Origin: Takakia lepidozioides | Lineage: Eukaryota; Streptophyta; Takakiopsida; Takakiales; Takakiaceae | DNA: 64,000 nt | Assembly: GCA_030704615.1 (NCBI GenBank) | Contig: CM060734.1 | Location: 33,992,042 to 34,056,041 of the forward strand | Direction: 5' to 3' | Shown: piece by piece, positions 11,945-23,455 of the stretch | How the letters are laid out: the number at the start of each line of letters is the position of its first letter | Position numbering within the stretch: the first letter of the stretch is position 1 | Notes under the pieces: model-generated | The model's input: only the letters and a program-made list of their open reading frames with translations | Databases searched by the model: none | What the model was told of the DNA's origin: nothing | Translations under genes and position numbers: made by a program

Positions 11945-12720
11945 AAGTCTAAGATACGCGGATTTCATGAGCGGACTCCTCCAAATTTGGAAATGCGGCA
12001 GATTAAACAAGTATTAAAATAATAGTTTTTTTATTTGACCTTGCCGTTTTTGGACGTTCCAGATCATGTAATGCGGCAAAGATATGTCGTCAGTAACAAG
12101 TCCGCTCATGGTTTTTTAGATCCGCTCATGGAAATAAGTGACCGTGCAACGGGAAATCCAGTATACCACTGCAAAAGGACGTCGCATACTGGCCTGTATA
12201 GAGTATTCCGCGGTTTTACATGCCTTAACATTGGAATGAAGCTGACCCTTTTGCCGCGATTGAACCAATGGAGTCTGCACCAATACAGTTTGCAGTACTT
12301 CACAATTCTGTCTTCTTTGGGTATTCGGCGGGAAATGTTTGCAACGGAACTGGGAAATAAGGTGCCGCATAAGGGTTCGCATGTGCGAAATTTCGGAGCG
12401 GTTTGGTGTTGGCGAAGGCCGCCTCTACCAGTACCTACGACGATACTTGGAAATGCGGCGCCGCATTTCCTTGTCGGAGGTCGAATGAGGAAAGCAAGTT
12501 TTCGGAAAGCAGAAAAACATGAACCCTCCAACATACAAAAATACATGCACGTGGAAACAAGTGAACGATGTAGTAATATCTTAGTTCGAGCAAAACAGGT
12601 TACTGGTAGGCAAGACATATGTCGGACCTTTCTGTGGCCAGAGTCTGAGGTACTGGCAGCAGTACAGTTCTACTATCCGAAAAGGATGGGCGTACCATTG
12701 TATTGGGACCGCAAGCCAAG
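11945..12720. other. No recognisable gene; single palindrome copy at 12450-12472
   Basis: A 264-codon plus-strand open frame (12035-12829) has no recognisable domain, and its end overlaps the antisense of a SWIM-finger exon, so I do not call it. One full palindrome copy lies at about 12450-12472 and a half-palindrome at about 11989-11998. Confidence 0.6.
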
Positions 12721-12721
12721 C

Positions 12722-15350
12722 TCACTGGTCCCCTGGATCCATATTCAGAAGAGTGTGAACCTCCTGGGGGCTCAACCCTGGTGCATGTATGAAGTGATGA
12801 GTTGTGGAATTACAACGGAGTCTCTTTAGGTACACGTAGTACAAATGCTTGCAAGGGCAATATGATGCCCCCTTGTTCGCCATGATCTGGAAGTCGGTGC
12901 AATTGCAGGTGGGTAATTCTGAAATTGTGATGGTGTACACCTCATTGCGAACAGCTGAGCCTGCCGTGGCCATCTGATACACACACGCCCGAATCCTGGT
13001 GGGGGCACTTCTGTCGAGCTCTGGATTGTACAGTTCATCCGAAGTGCATTCTCCATCCTTGTCTCGTTCACTTTTGAGGGAGTTCGCCGCCTCTTCGGTT
13101 TCCCCCAACAGTGTGTAGGATGCTTAGAGCTGTCGTGTCCCATTGTTCTTGCTCTCACATGGGTCGGTGGTGGAGGCTGTGGAAGCGGAAATGGTTGTCT
13201 GGGGACGTCAGTGCGCTGCACCATCCGAAATCCTGCGGCGGTAAGGGCGTCAGCCTCAACCTGACTCAGATCGCAGCCTGGTTCTACCGGCCACACCGGG
13301 GGAGCCTCTGGCATTGTTTGTATGCCGTACTTGGGCTTTCCATACACGCAAGTCATAATGTCGTGCTTGCAGAACCAGAACTAGGTGGTTGTCGCCTCCG
13401 CAAACTTTGCATGGACAAATCTTCCTGTAAAAGTAGGAGCGGGGACAGCCCCATCTGGATTCCTCCTTATCATCTCTAAACAACGTTGCCGTGTATCCAC
13501 ACGAATTGCGGAACACCTTCCTCGAAACGACGGCTTTGTGCGAGCAATTCTCCACTGTGATGCAGACACTGTCGTCTCCACAATGGCTTGGCCATACTGC
13601 ATAACAGCGGGCGGAATCTGGGGCAAGGGAGCGGTGGGAATTTCTCGCACGAAATCCCCGGTTGAAGGCGACGGCGATCTGGAATTTCTTGGGCTTCCAC
13701 TGCTGGAAGACACATTGTGCGGCAACATGACGGGACCTCGAGGTGCTGTCCGAATGTTCCTGTCGGATCTCCAGGAATCCTCTTCACACCTGGGTTCCTC
13801 TTCAATCCTCCGCCTCACAGGGCGAGTCCGGATGTCCCCCTCTAGGTGTTCACCTCTGCGGTGCAGAGGCGTCCCTTTGATCTTCTCTCGCAATGATGTC
13901 GCCCATTTCAGTGGATTCTTGGACCTCGAAGCTGTTCGTACCAACAATTCCTCCCTATCCGGCCCAAAGCCTCATTGTTTGCCGCTCAGAAACTTGTAGT
14001 ACGTGGCTTGCTGCATGATTGCTCTGTCGATGTCCTCCGTTGTGGCCGTCATTACGTCCACCAGATGTGCGGCAGAAGACGCTCGCCAGGAGGAGTGGAC
14101 CGATTCTGCCATATTCGTGTTCGGCATGTCCGTGTCGGAATCCAAGCACCGCTCCTAGAAGGACACAAACAATGGTGAGGGACCAATCAAAATGTCCGTA
14201 ACAGAAAGACAAATGAACGAAAATGACAGCAGCCTACCTCCCGCATGTACTGTCCGAACTGTCGATACCGAAAATGCCACCACCCCAACCAACTGTGCAA
14301 TGCTCCCAGATTGGTTGTCTCCACTGCACCTGACGTGTTCCACCAAGCCTCAATGATAGCAAACTTAACCTCCGCGTCATCAAATGTGGGTGCATCCTTC
14401 CACGCCGTACAAAGGACACGGTGTTCAGCCTGGAATGAGCTAGCAACAAATTTGGAAGTGTAGTGAGATAGACTCTGCATCCAATGGAATCCACAGGATC
14501 TCTCTTTCCCCTCCATTGGAACATTGGGGTCCTCACCGTACACACGCCGCACCGCTGCCCAGTTGGCCTGAGCGTTGTCTGCCATGAATCCCCTGAAATT
14601 GGGCTCTGGCAATCCCGCCCTTGCCATCTGCTCGTTTATGCCCTCCCACAGATGCATCTCGGACTGTGTGTCCTCCCCTTTCATCTCGCAGATTGCAATC
14701 GTCATGAGCCTCTTGGAGTGATAGTCATAAACATGCGCACCCATAGTCACCCACTGATGGTTTGTAATTCGCTTGATGTGATCAAACATCACCCAAGCAT
14801 TCGACAAGTTTCCAGTTGTCATGCGAGTGACCAAGTCGACTCCACTCCCAGGCCGACTGATTCGGAAAGGGAATGGGCATTCCCACAGCTCGGTACAGGA
14901 TGGTGTCTGATGGGGGTACGTGCCATTCGATTCCGCAACCTCCGTCGTTACCTAGCACGACAATGGTCTCATCAACCTGTCCAGGAACATCCTTCCTTTC
15001 TTCTTCCAAATAAACTGTGCCCGGTTTGAGCTTGAATTGGAACAAAGGTAAGTTTCAGTCACTCTGCAAAGTCCTCCCTCGTTTGGGATCCAGGCTCTCC
15101 CAAGTTGTGGAGGACAACAAACTATAGCGTAGGAATTCGGAGCCATCGAAGACCGCACGAAGTTGGCAAGTGCGAGGTTCAGTATAGCGACAGACCAAGG
15201 CTCACAGGCACCATGCGGAGTCCATCGACGATTGGAAGTCGCACATTGAAGTGGAAAGTATTGTTTCAAGCTACATGCATGAAGGTGGGAGGTGTGATTC
15301 CATAGCCAGTAAGTATGACAATGATGGCCGATTCGGCGACGAAATAACAT
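12722..15350 (-). pseudogene. MULE-like transposase family protein with C-terminal SWIM finger
   Basis: The DDE-type core is at 14187-14834 (minus): VTMGAHVYDYHSKRLMTIA, then GFMADNAQANWAAVRRVYG with a candidate catalytic Asp, then CGFHWMQS and a tryptophan-rich HSWLGWWHFRYRQFG. Downstream parts are LKWATSLREKIKGTP (about 13900), a Pro-rich linker, a conserved segment with CKHDIMTCVYG (about 13350), and a SWIM finger at about 12830-12930 (CNC then CPCKH spacing) followed by HFIHAPGLS. This order is one I recall from numerous repeat proteins of mosses and other seed-free plants. The part at 14840-15350 is probably N-terminal. Frames change between segments; some changes may be introns, but I could not derive a single continuous model, so I treat it as broken. 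Domain identity is firm; activity is doubtful. Confidence 0.65.
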
Positions 15351-15524
15351 CTCCTGACAGTTTCTCCTGAGGGTGGATCGAGCAGTATTCTCGGTGCAGA
15401 CAGGAACGTTCGCACTGACAAGTGCCAGTACTGTTAGTTAAAACGGTCAGACAACCAAGTTGTGCTCATCAAGACTGGCCGCAATTGTGTTGTTTCGGAA
15501 CAATGCAACCCATTCAGGTTCAGC
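15351..15524. other. Short stretch between MULE-like gene and palindrome array
   Basis: It contains a minus-strand open stretch (WVALFRNNTIAASLDEHN, about 15452-15505) that could be the N-terminal exon of the downstream MULE-like gene. This is only a suggestion from position and lack of stops. Confidence 0.3.
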
Positions 15525-15995
15525 ATGCGGAAATGAGGTTCCAGATTTCCCGTCCCGAGTGATTCTTTCGATTGCTGCTGGACGGAAATACGGCGCCGCA
15601 TTTCCGTATTGCATCTTGATCATGCACCAGAGCGACGGAAATGCGGCACCGAGTTTTCGTCCAGGGGAAACCTTTATACTCTCCAGAACGGAAATGCGGT
15701 AACGCATTTCCATCCAGCAAGCACGGTAGGTGAAGGTGGTACGGAAATGCGGTACCGCATTTTCGTTCAGTACCGCATTTCCGTTTTGATTGAGAATTAT
15801 GAACAACGGGAACAGAAATGCGGCACCGCATTTCCGTCACAGTCGCACCTTCCGACATACCAGAACAGAAATACGGCGCAACATTTCCGTTTTATATCTG
15901 ACGCATGGAGCTGAGGGATAGAAATGCTGCACCACATTTCCGTCCTCACAAGACATTCATACTCTCTAGAACGGAAATGCGGTACCGCATTTCCG
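15525..15995. repeat. Second 53-bp palindrome array, inverted and diverged
   Basis: Palindromes start at 15585, 15638, 15691, 15744, 15815, 15868, 15921 and 15974, with 53-bp steps except for one 71-bp step containing an extra half-palindrome. Spacers on the minus strand match those of the 6.4-9.4 kb satellite, including GTCGGAAGGTGCGAC, CCCGTTGTTCA and CTCCATGC. It therefore shares ancestry with the large array but is in inverted orientation. Confidence 0.93.
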
Positions 15996-16929
15996 TTCTG
16001 AAAGGAGATCAAAGATATGAGCAGCACATCCTGGGGATATCGTACAATCAAAATATCGGCCATATTAACCATGTTAGATGCATTGTCCGTGCACACTGGA
16101 CAATTTTATTAGCTCCAATTTTATCGATGTAACTCGTCAACAACCCTGCTTGATAACGTGCATCTTTTCTCTCCCCGCTTGTGTCAACGGATCCCAAAAA
16201 TTGTTCCCCCGCAGGACAGACCAGCATGACATTGAACAGTGGTCGATTAGTAACAGAACTCCAACCGTCCACACATATAGTGCTTCCATATTTCCGGAGA
16301 GAATCACCTGTCTTTTCATTCACATTTTGGGTGAGGTCAGACATAGCCTCTTCTAACAATCGTGTGCGGAGATCGCGATAACTCGGAGGTGTGTATGTGG
16401 ACTTGGAATCGGACGTGGCTTTGACAACAGCCACAAACGCATGAAGCCTCGAGACATTGAACGTAATATTGGCCTCGTAGAAAAATTGGGCCCACTTCTT
16501 ATCCAGAGTCCTCCTGTGCGACAAATTTAAGTCTTCTTGCATTGATTGTTGCCTCAATGGTCTGGTCCGTACAAGTACTGGCGTACAATCGGGTGTTGCT
16601 CCTGACCCACCGGCTTCTCCACGAATAGTAGACGCCTCGCAAAAATCCCCCTGGGTATAACCCTGAGGGACAGTTTGATTCGAACCTGGAGTGTTTGGCT
16701 CAGAAGCCGCGGCCACATCAAGAGACGGTGGGATATTGCCTCCACATTGGGCAAAGTGGGCTTTCACTCGCATGGAGGCTTTTGGGCACAAACTAACCCC
16801 TGCATTCTTCCCATCTCTGTAGCCAAGGTGATATAACATGCGATCTTTGCGACCCGCCAGCTTCAATGCACAAAAATTGCATTGAACACCGTCCTTTTGT
16901 GTGGGTCTATGGTGAACCAAGGGATCCAC
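15996..16929 (-). pseudogene. hAT transposase, N-terminal half (BED finger + DUF659)
   Basis: From the ATG at 16929 the protein has a BED-type zinc finger (VQCNFC ... FAQCGG; first about 65 residues). A Ser/Pro/Thr-rich linker follows, then a DUF659-like domain with WAQFFYEANITFNVSR, TPPSYRDLRTRLLEE and ICVDGWSSVTNRPLFNVM. The DGW Asp is a candidate catalytic residue. Near 16090 the frame slips, and the next motif, TDNASN, is found in another frame. The gene stops matching right after that motif, at the edge of the palindrome array. The complementary C-terminal half is on the plus strand at 9.4-11 kb, also abutting a palindrome array. Confidence 0.8.
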
Positions 16930-17355
16930 TCCTCCCTCATTCTCACACCCAAAACCCTAACCACAGACTTAAGGTTGAACGAAGAACACTAGTGTGCTTG
17001 GTAGATTTGTGAAGAGCAATAGAAGTTAGAACAGAATGCGATGGCTCAACACTACAGAATCTATCCAAGTGGATCAATGCACCATGTAGTATTGTGCTTT
17101 TCGACAATTTGCTGCAGTGGCTCTGGTGGAAGCCACAACATCAAAAAATCCGCACCCTCCTCTTGGGCTTACACTCTTGTTCAAGGAATAGAGAACATTC
17201 ACTCGCCATAAAAGTGTTTGCCACAAAAGAAGTGAGGGGCATTGGGACCACCTTATATACCCTCCAGCCTCCAAGCCTCACACGCTCGACGAATCAGATC
17301 TAATGCTACGACCGCTCCAGGTCGCACGATGAAGTCGCATGTTATTTTTTTTTAA
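16930..17355. other. No gene seen
   Basis: Region upstream of the hAT fragment, possibly its leader or terminal region. Only short frames without recognisable motifs on either strand. Confidence 0.5.
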
Positions 17356-17359
17356 AAAC

Positions 17360-18045
17360 TGCTGCGACCACCCTCATGCTGGTGGTCGCACCTATTAAAA
17401 AAGAGAAAAATGCTGCGACCACCCCCATGCTCGTGGTCACAGAGATTATTTAAAAAAATAAAAAATAAAATAAAAAATTGGTGCGACCACCCCCTTGCTG
17501 GTGGTCGCACTTATTAAAAAAACAGAAAATTTCTGCGACCACCCCCCTGTTGGTGGTTGCACCTTTCAAGAAAATAGAAATTTCTGCGACCACCCCCATG
17601 CTGGTGGTCGCACCTATTAAAAAAAAAAAAATGCTGCGACCACCCCCAATGCTCGTGGTCACAGAGAATATATTTTTTAAATAATATAATAAAATAAAAT
17701 AAATCTACGACCACCCCCTTGCTGGTGGTCGCACCTATTAAAAAAACAGAAAAATGCTGCGACCACCCCCATGCTGGTGGTCGCAGATATTAAAAAATAA
17801 AAAAAATGTTGCGACCACCCCCCTGATGGTGGTCGCACCTATTACAAATAAAATAAAAATTGTGCGACCACCAGTAGCGGTGGTCGCAACTGTTTAAGAA
17901 AAGAAAAATGCTGCGACAACCCCTGCAGGTGGTCGCATCTATTTTTAATAAACAAAAAATGCTGCGACAACCCCTTTGCTGGTGGTCGCAACTATTAAAA
18001 AATAAGATAAATTCTACGACCACCACCATTTGGAGGTCGCACCAA
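17360..18045. repeat. Hairpin array, about 14 units of 50-52 bp
   Basis: Inverted repeats with arms GCGACCACC(C) and GGTGGTCGC, loop about 6-8 nt, joined by CTATTAAAAA-type A-rich linkers. Unit starts include 17363, 17413, 17482, 17534, 17584, 17635, 17707, 17758, 17810, 17862, 17911, 17961 and 18013. Most steps are 49-53 bp, and two longer steps (69 and 72 bp) contain AT-rich insertions. It is unrelated in sequence to the GGAAATGCGG family but has almost the same spacing. Confidence 0.95.
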
Positions 18046-18142
18046 TTTAACAATAATGATTTAAAACTCATGTTTTACTGATTTTCCGGCAAAACTGACG
18101 TGACGTTGGTCGCGTCAGCGTCAGGTCTGACGTGACGTGACG

Positions 18143-18481
18143 TCACTGACGTGTGCAACCCTGGTCCATTGGCAATGGACCCATGATGTCATCAATAGAA
18201 GTGGGACCTGGATTTGGGTGGATGTCACCACATCTTAGGAGTATGAGCTCGATACATGTGTCGGGACAGGGGGGGTGATGGTAATAATGTCTGGATTTTA
18301 GGGGGTTTTGACGTCGGGTGCCGTGTGGGTGAATAGCGAGTGCAAGGGGTTCAGAGTGGGTACGGTAGGGTATTTTGGGATGGTGAGGGAAAAAGAGGTG
18401 TGGATGGAATGTATGGATTGGAATGTTGGGGTTTGTAGAAGTGGAGCTAGTGGACAAGAAGTGTACGGGGCGGACGGTCAC
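18143..18481 (-). pseudogene. LINE-type ORF2 N-terminus fragment with 2A-like motif
   Basis: A 112-codon open frame contains LLRCGDIHPNPGP near its end. GDIxxNPGP-type motifs are common at the start of non-LTR retrotransposon ORF2 proteins, just before the endonuclease domain, and resemble ribosome-skipping 2A peptides. No endonuclease or reverse transcriptase follows: the sequence beyond 18143 runs into a GTCA-rich tract and the hairpin array. It could be the truncated end of the retroelement to the right (same strand) or an unrelated insertion. Confidence 0.5.
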
Positions 18482-19146
18482 GATGCTATTAATTTGATGG
18501 GTCGATATGGAGGAGGGTCGAATATTTAGGGAATAGTATATAGAGTGTAAAAAGTGGGGTTACCTTAGATGTGGCCATTGCTTTTGACGACTATCGGGTG
18601 GAGGTCGGGCAAGCACCAAAGAGGTGGTGACAGAGAGGCACCGTGTGCAAGATTTTGCGGAGTGGGGTGACATAGTTCCAGGCCTGGCGGGGGTTGATGA
18701 AACTTTAGCAGTAGTGTGAGAGGTGATGGTATGTGGGCTAAAGGGTTTAGGGGTGAAATATGTGTCATGAGCACTTAGGGCATATTGAATGAGAGAGTGT
18801 AATATTCCATTGTAAGGGATTTTGGGGTATGGGTGTCTGGGGAACGGATGTAGTGAAAGTTTTTTGGACATATGTGTCACGGTATGAGAATTGTGCAATA
18901 TTAAGGCAAGTAGGGGATGGATGATAAACGTCTGGGAGACGATGACAAACAAAATATGGATGGTATACGCCTGGGAGGCGATGCCAAACAGAAGATGGAT
19001 GATATACGTCAGGGAGACGATGATAAATGAGATATGGATTGTATACATCCGGAAGTTGAAGAATAACAAAATGGCGGTAATACATTTTGTGGTAATCAAT
19101 GAAGAAGATCACGGAGTAGAAATCTTTGTGTAAAATGTGGTAGAAG
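18482..19146. other. No recognisable gene; GAGACGATG-type degenerate repeats
   Basis: A 179-codon minus-strand frame here has low-complexity, hydrophobic/His-rich content and no domain. On the plus strand, 18915-19060 contains several degenerate copies of a GGGAGACGATGACAAAC-like unit of about 55-60 bp. Confidence 0.45.
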
Positions 19147-21566
19147 TCATTTGATATGATCATAGAATAAAAATCTTTGTGTAAAATCATGTGGGTAGAG
19201 TAACATAGGTGAAGATGTTTGAAATAGAGAGAGTCGGAGTGCCCGAACAGCTGGGGTAGAGGAGATTGAAAGTGCAGAGTTGTCCTCGCTTGAACGAGAG
19301 TCGTTGTTGGAGCTATGCTTCAGCTGACAAAGATTGAGAAGTCTTGTACCAGGGTAAGTGAATTGTGGTACCATGAGTGGCGACTGACAGAGGGCAACTT
19401 GTCCAAGGTGCTGGTCTTGAGTCACAACTCTGCGCCTGTGGGGTGTGTGTGGTAGATACTGTGGGGTAGTGGGATGCCCTTTAAGGTCGGGGAGCCAGCT
19501 GGGGTAGAACAACAGTAAGTTAGAGAATGATGGCAATTTAATGTACACAGGAGTGGATCTTGTGAACATAAAGGGGGGAGGGGGTGTCCAGGGTAGGGAA
19601 GAGGGTTGAGTGTGCTCCCTGGAAGTAAAATCCATCTCAACGTGCGTCTTCTGAGTTGTGGCCAGCAAAGCCTCCATGGGGGCAGCCCACTCTGCGGCCT
19701 GGTTTTGGTGTGTGGTGAGCAGGGCCTCAAGTTCAAGAGATCTTTCACTGAGTTTGTTAGCACTGTCCTTATGGTGGGATGCCCTCCCCTCATCAATTCT
19801 TGCTTTCTCTGCCAGTGCAGTCATCATTACTTGAGCTTGAAGTTGATGTGTAGCCAGGGAATCCCCGAGCTCCACTGTACTTGTGGTTGATTGCTTGGCA
19901 ATGTCGTCAATGAGAGCACCTGCTGACTTTGCCTACTTACAAAATCAGCTTGCATGTGCTGCAAACTTTCCAGCTTCTGTGCTAGTTCTGCCACCTTGGC
20001 AGCTTTTACTTCCTGCTGCTCAATCTGAGGTTGGTGTGTGACCAACAGGCTGGTGATATTGCTGTAAGAACGGAGCCAAGGTAGTGGAGTGGCGAGTTGA
20101 TGCCGATGTGAATGACCATCTTGGTGGAAGTCGTGATGGAGTTTAAGATCTAGAACATAGAGTGTATCAGTACCTCCCTCCACGCAATCTTCGGGATGGG
20201 GGGCAGAGCTTCGCCACTTCAGGATGCGGAAACTCCAAGAGGTAGGGTGGGAACTGGGTCTCCATGGTACGATGTCTGTACGGCTCCAAATGAGGGTAGC
20301 GCCAAGCTCGGTGTAAGGCCCCCAAAACTTATATAGAGCCACTTGCATGGAACAAGATTCTTCGGGCTGGGGCTCAACATCCAACCACTGTTGAGCAATA
20401 GTTTGCAATGCCCCATCACAAAACTGAGGCCCATTCTGTGAACCTCCCGCATTCTTATTCAATTCCAGATCTGTAAGTGAGGAAGAAATAACATCTTGGA
20501 GAGGTTGGCTGCGGGCTTCATGATGTGCCATGCTATACCAGAAACCCTGGACAGTGCATACTCGTGGAGTGAGAGATTTCATTATACCGGTAGCAGGCAT
20601 ATAAAGCAGCAGATTGCATCTGAAGTGAGGGAGAGAGGTAGCCATAGTGTCAAACACTCCCTTTGCATCCTCAATGCACCCACAGTTTGCATACATGTCT
20701 GCCAGGGTATTGTTCAGAATGACAGTTGGTACAATTCTAGCTCTGAAGATGTCGCCATGGACCGCTTTGCCCTTTTCCAGATCTGCCAAGGCAGTGTGTA
20801 GAATGAACTGCCATCTGGAGTGTGTATTGCTGGTATTGTACTCCGGGGTGAGGAGGGGCTGGGGTAGAGTGAGATCTCCCGGGTTGTAGTGGTTGCCGTG
20901 TGGCCATTGCCATGTTGCAAACATAGTCCATGCCGTGATGAGGTTGGCCTGAGCCGCAGTAAAGTTGCCACCAGATGCTGTAATGTTGGTGACTTGGCCA
21001 TGGCTGGCCCTGATGGTGAGAGACTGTTGGCAAGGATGCTGCTGCTGCATCCTAACGTTGCAATCCGGCACTCTTGGCCGAATGATACCAGGGTATGCTT
21101 CGTGGAAGGAGAGATACATGTGAGAGAAGGGCTGCTTTCTGATGGTGTTCAGAGGATTGTAGTGGGTGACATCATAGAAAAGATGGGGGAGGGTGTAAGA
21201 ACCTGGTGGGGTAGAGAATCTGACAATGTAAGATTCAATATCTGCTTCAATATCGCCATGTTGCCCAAAAGTAGTTTCAGAATGATGTTGATGGCGCTTC
21301 CTATAAAGCTGACGCTTGCAGGAATGAGTCAAGTTATTGTGTAGCATTTGATGATAGGTTGCCAAAGCCTCCAGCCTGTCCATCACTGCACCGGCCTCTC
21401 GAATGTTGTCGTACTCGTACTGAAGCTGTTTTTGGGCTGGCAGACCTGCATAGTTGATGGTGATCTGAATCCAATGTGCTTTGGGAAGTTGGCTGAGAAA
21501 TTTGTCACCTTGTGCAACAGCCCTGCACCAGAGACCACTCCACTGGCTGGTGTTGCTACTCCCCAC
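19147..21566 (-). pseudogene. Unidentified retroelement-associated reading frames with embedded PPR piece
   Basis: Two overlapping long minus-strand frames, 19827-21566 (579 codons) and 19147-19875 (242 codons), show no reverse transcriptase, integrase or protease motifs. The 579-codon frame ends in a Gln/Ala/Leu-rich stretch with coiled-coil character (around VAELAQKLESLQHMQ), and the 242-codon frame continues in a similar style (KARIDEGRASHHKDSANKL). Its middle (20640-20800) is clearly pentatricopeptide-repeat sequence and unrelated to the rest. Position between ORF1 (23.5-25.2 kb) and the LINE-like fragment (18.1-18.5 kb), all on one strand, suggests parts of one element; this is inference. 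I do not recognise the family. Confidence 0.3.
20640..20800 (-). pseudogene. PPR fragment inside a longer open frame
   Basis: The stretch LADLEKGKAVHGDI ... VPTVILNNTLADMY ... CIEDAKGVFDTMA is a PLS-type pentatricopeptide segment, closely similar to units of the 25.3-28.5 kb PPR relic. It is read in frame with flanking non-PPR sequence in the 579-codon frame, so it was inserted into, or captured by, another sequence. Confidence 0.8.
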
Positions 21567-23455
21567 ACGGGTATTGTTAGCTCAGGTTTTGCTCCAAGCA
21601 TCACTCTCAAACTTGAGAGAAGAAAATCATGTTTGCCATGGGGCCTCTTGGTGTGCCTGGTCCGTAATTGGGCCCTCACAAAGTAGGGATTGGATGTGCA
21701 GATTTGGGTGCCAGAGTCATCGCACGTGCCCCTGTGCAGCTTTACCATAACCTCTCTAAGTCTGACTTGCACTGTGTAGAGATTGTGCACTTTCAGAGAT
21801 ATTTCCGGTCTTTGACTGCAGCAGGGGCTTATATTATCGGTTGAAGTCACGAGCCTATGCATGGTGCCCTGTTGGGGTTGCTGCAATATGTACAACGTGA
21901 TCCCAGATCTATGTTGGAACCCAATCTTTGAGGTGCCAGTGCAGCTTGGCCAATGTAACTGGGCACAACCTTGGGTAAATGTTGACAAATCAACATGACA
22001 ATGTTTATAGGAGTTTTTAGCGTAACAATTAGCGTGCGGCTTTGGGGCAGAGTAGTAGATGGGTAGCTTTTGAGCATATCGGATAGCAATGGGTTTATCA
22101 GTACAACCATGAGTAGTATTAAGCTTTTGAACAAAGCACTTAGTATGTGCCATTTGGACCTGGAGATGGGCCGCAATTGTATGAGTGGCTGGTAACTGCC
22201 ACATAATTTGTAATAGTGGAGGTAAACATTGATCATAATATTGGGTGACCATGATGGGTACATATGCCCTTTGGGTAGGGATGTGGCGTTGGGATTCCTG
22301 CAGACATAGTAGTTGGCCTGTGGCATACTGTGCTTCAACATAGATGCTAGTGTGACTTGGCAGTAGGGGAGGTAGTTCCATCGCGTATTTTTGCACTATG
22401 TCACAGGGGGGTATTGAAAAAGCGGCATGAGCATTGGATACGAGCTTCCGAGTGTGCAGTCTTTGCTGAGGGTGGCGTGTTGTCCTTTCACCCCAATCTG
22501 CTAACTGGCCGGGACCTGTTATAATTAGCGCACTGTTGTGTATTTTGGTCCCTAAGCTATCTTGCAGTGGTAGTAGAGGATATGGTGCTTTCTTTAGGCT
22601 CTGTTCAGGCCTGTGCATGGCATTAGTACAGTGATCATAGTAGAGAGGTATTAGCATGTACTGATTTCCATTGAGCTTTTGATCATAGGAGCGAGTAACA
22701 ATTCTGAACATTGATGGTATATAAATATAATACTGCATACGAGTTACAAATAGCTTTGACAGCAGAGAGTGCAATGATATTTCCAGGCTTTGAGCCAGGC
22801 AGTACTGTAGTGTCACATTGAGTTTTTGGTCATAGCAGCGAGTGGCAATGGTGAGCTTTGATGGTGTGTGGACATGTTACTGCATTCGGGTTTTGACAAG
22901 TATCCTTGACAGCGTTGCGTCTTCTTGCACATATGGGGACATTTTCCAATCTGCGTTTTGAGCAGCCAGATCCTGCAGAGAAGGTGGGTGCTCTGACTGT
23001 ATCCAAGGTGCACGTATGGTGCATTCATTGGTCTTTATTTGTACGGTGTGTTTGCTACTTTAGTGCAAGACATTCTTGTTGTGCAGATCTCTTATTGTGG
23101 CTGTTTTTGGCTGCACTTGTACCAGGACATTATATCTCTGCGGGGCATCAACCAAGCATTGCTGTGGGCTTTGGGGACAGAGAAGCCAGCCTCTGTGGGG
23201 AGGGTTAGTGGGGGCTGCAGCAGACCCATTTGGAGTAGGATTGTAGTACAGTTTAGGATTCAGATTGCAGCAGATGAGCAGACACTATAGGACCTGTTGG
23301 CAGCATCTACGCCACAATGTGATGTAAAAAGGGCGTTACATAGCATAAGAAAAAGAGATATTGCATTGTATCTCTCATACAGTCTAGTTCTGTGATATAA
23401 TCTGAATCTGCTTTTGGTGGCAGCTACGTTGAGTCTGTCTTGGTTGTTGAATATG
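21567..23455. other. No confident gene; long minus-strand frame without domains
   Basis: A 477-codon minus-strand frame (21383-22816) is rich in Gln, His, Tyr and Thr with no recognisable motif and overlaps the neighbouring frame by about 180 bp. It may be spurious or an untranslated part of the retroelement whose ORF1 lies just upstream. Nothing else is recognisable to 23455. Confidence 0.35.

Noticed and set aside
12035-12829. 264-codon plus-strand open frame
   Set aside because: It has no recognisable motif, contains a palindrome copy in its middle and overlaps the antisense of the SWIM-finger segment.
21383-22816. 477-codon minus-strand open frame as a protein gene
   Set aside because: Composition is biased (Gln, His, Thr, Tyr), no domain is recognisable and it overlaps another long frame; it may be an untranslated part of a retroelement.
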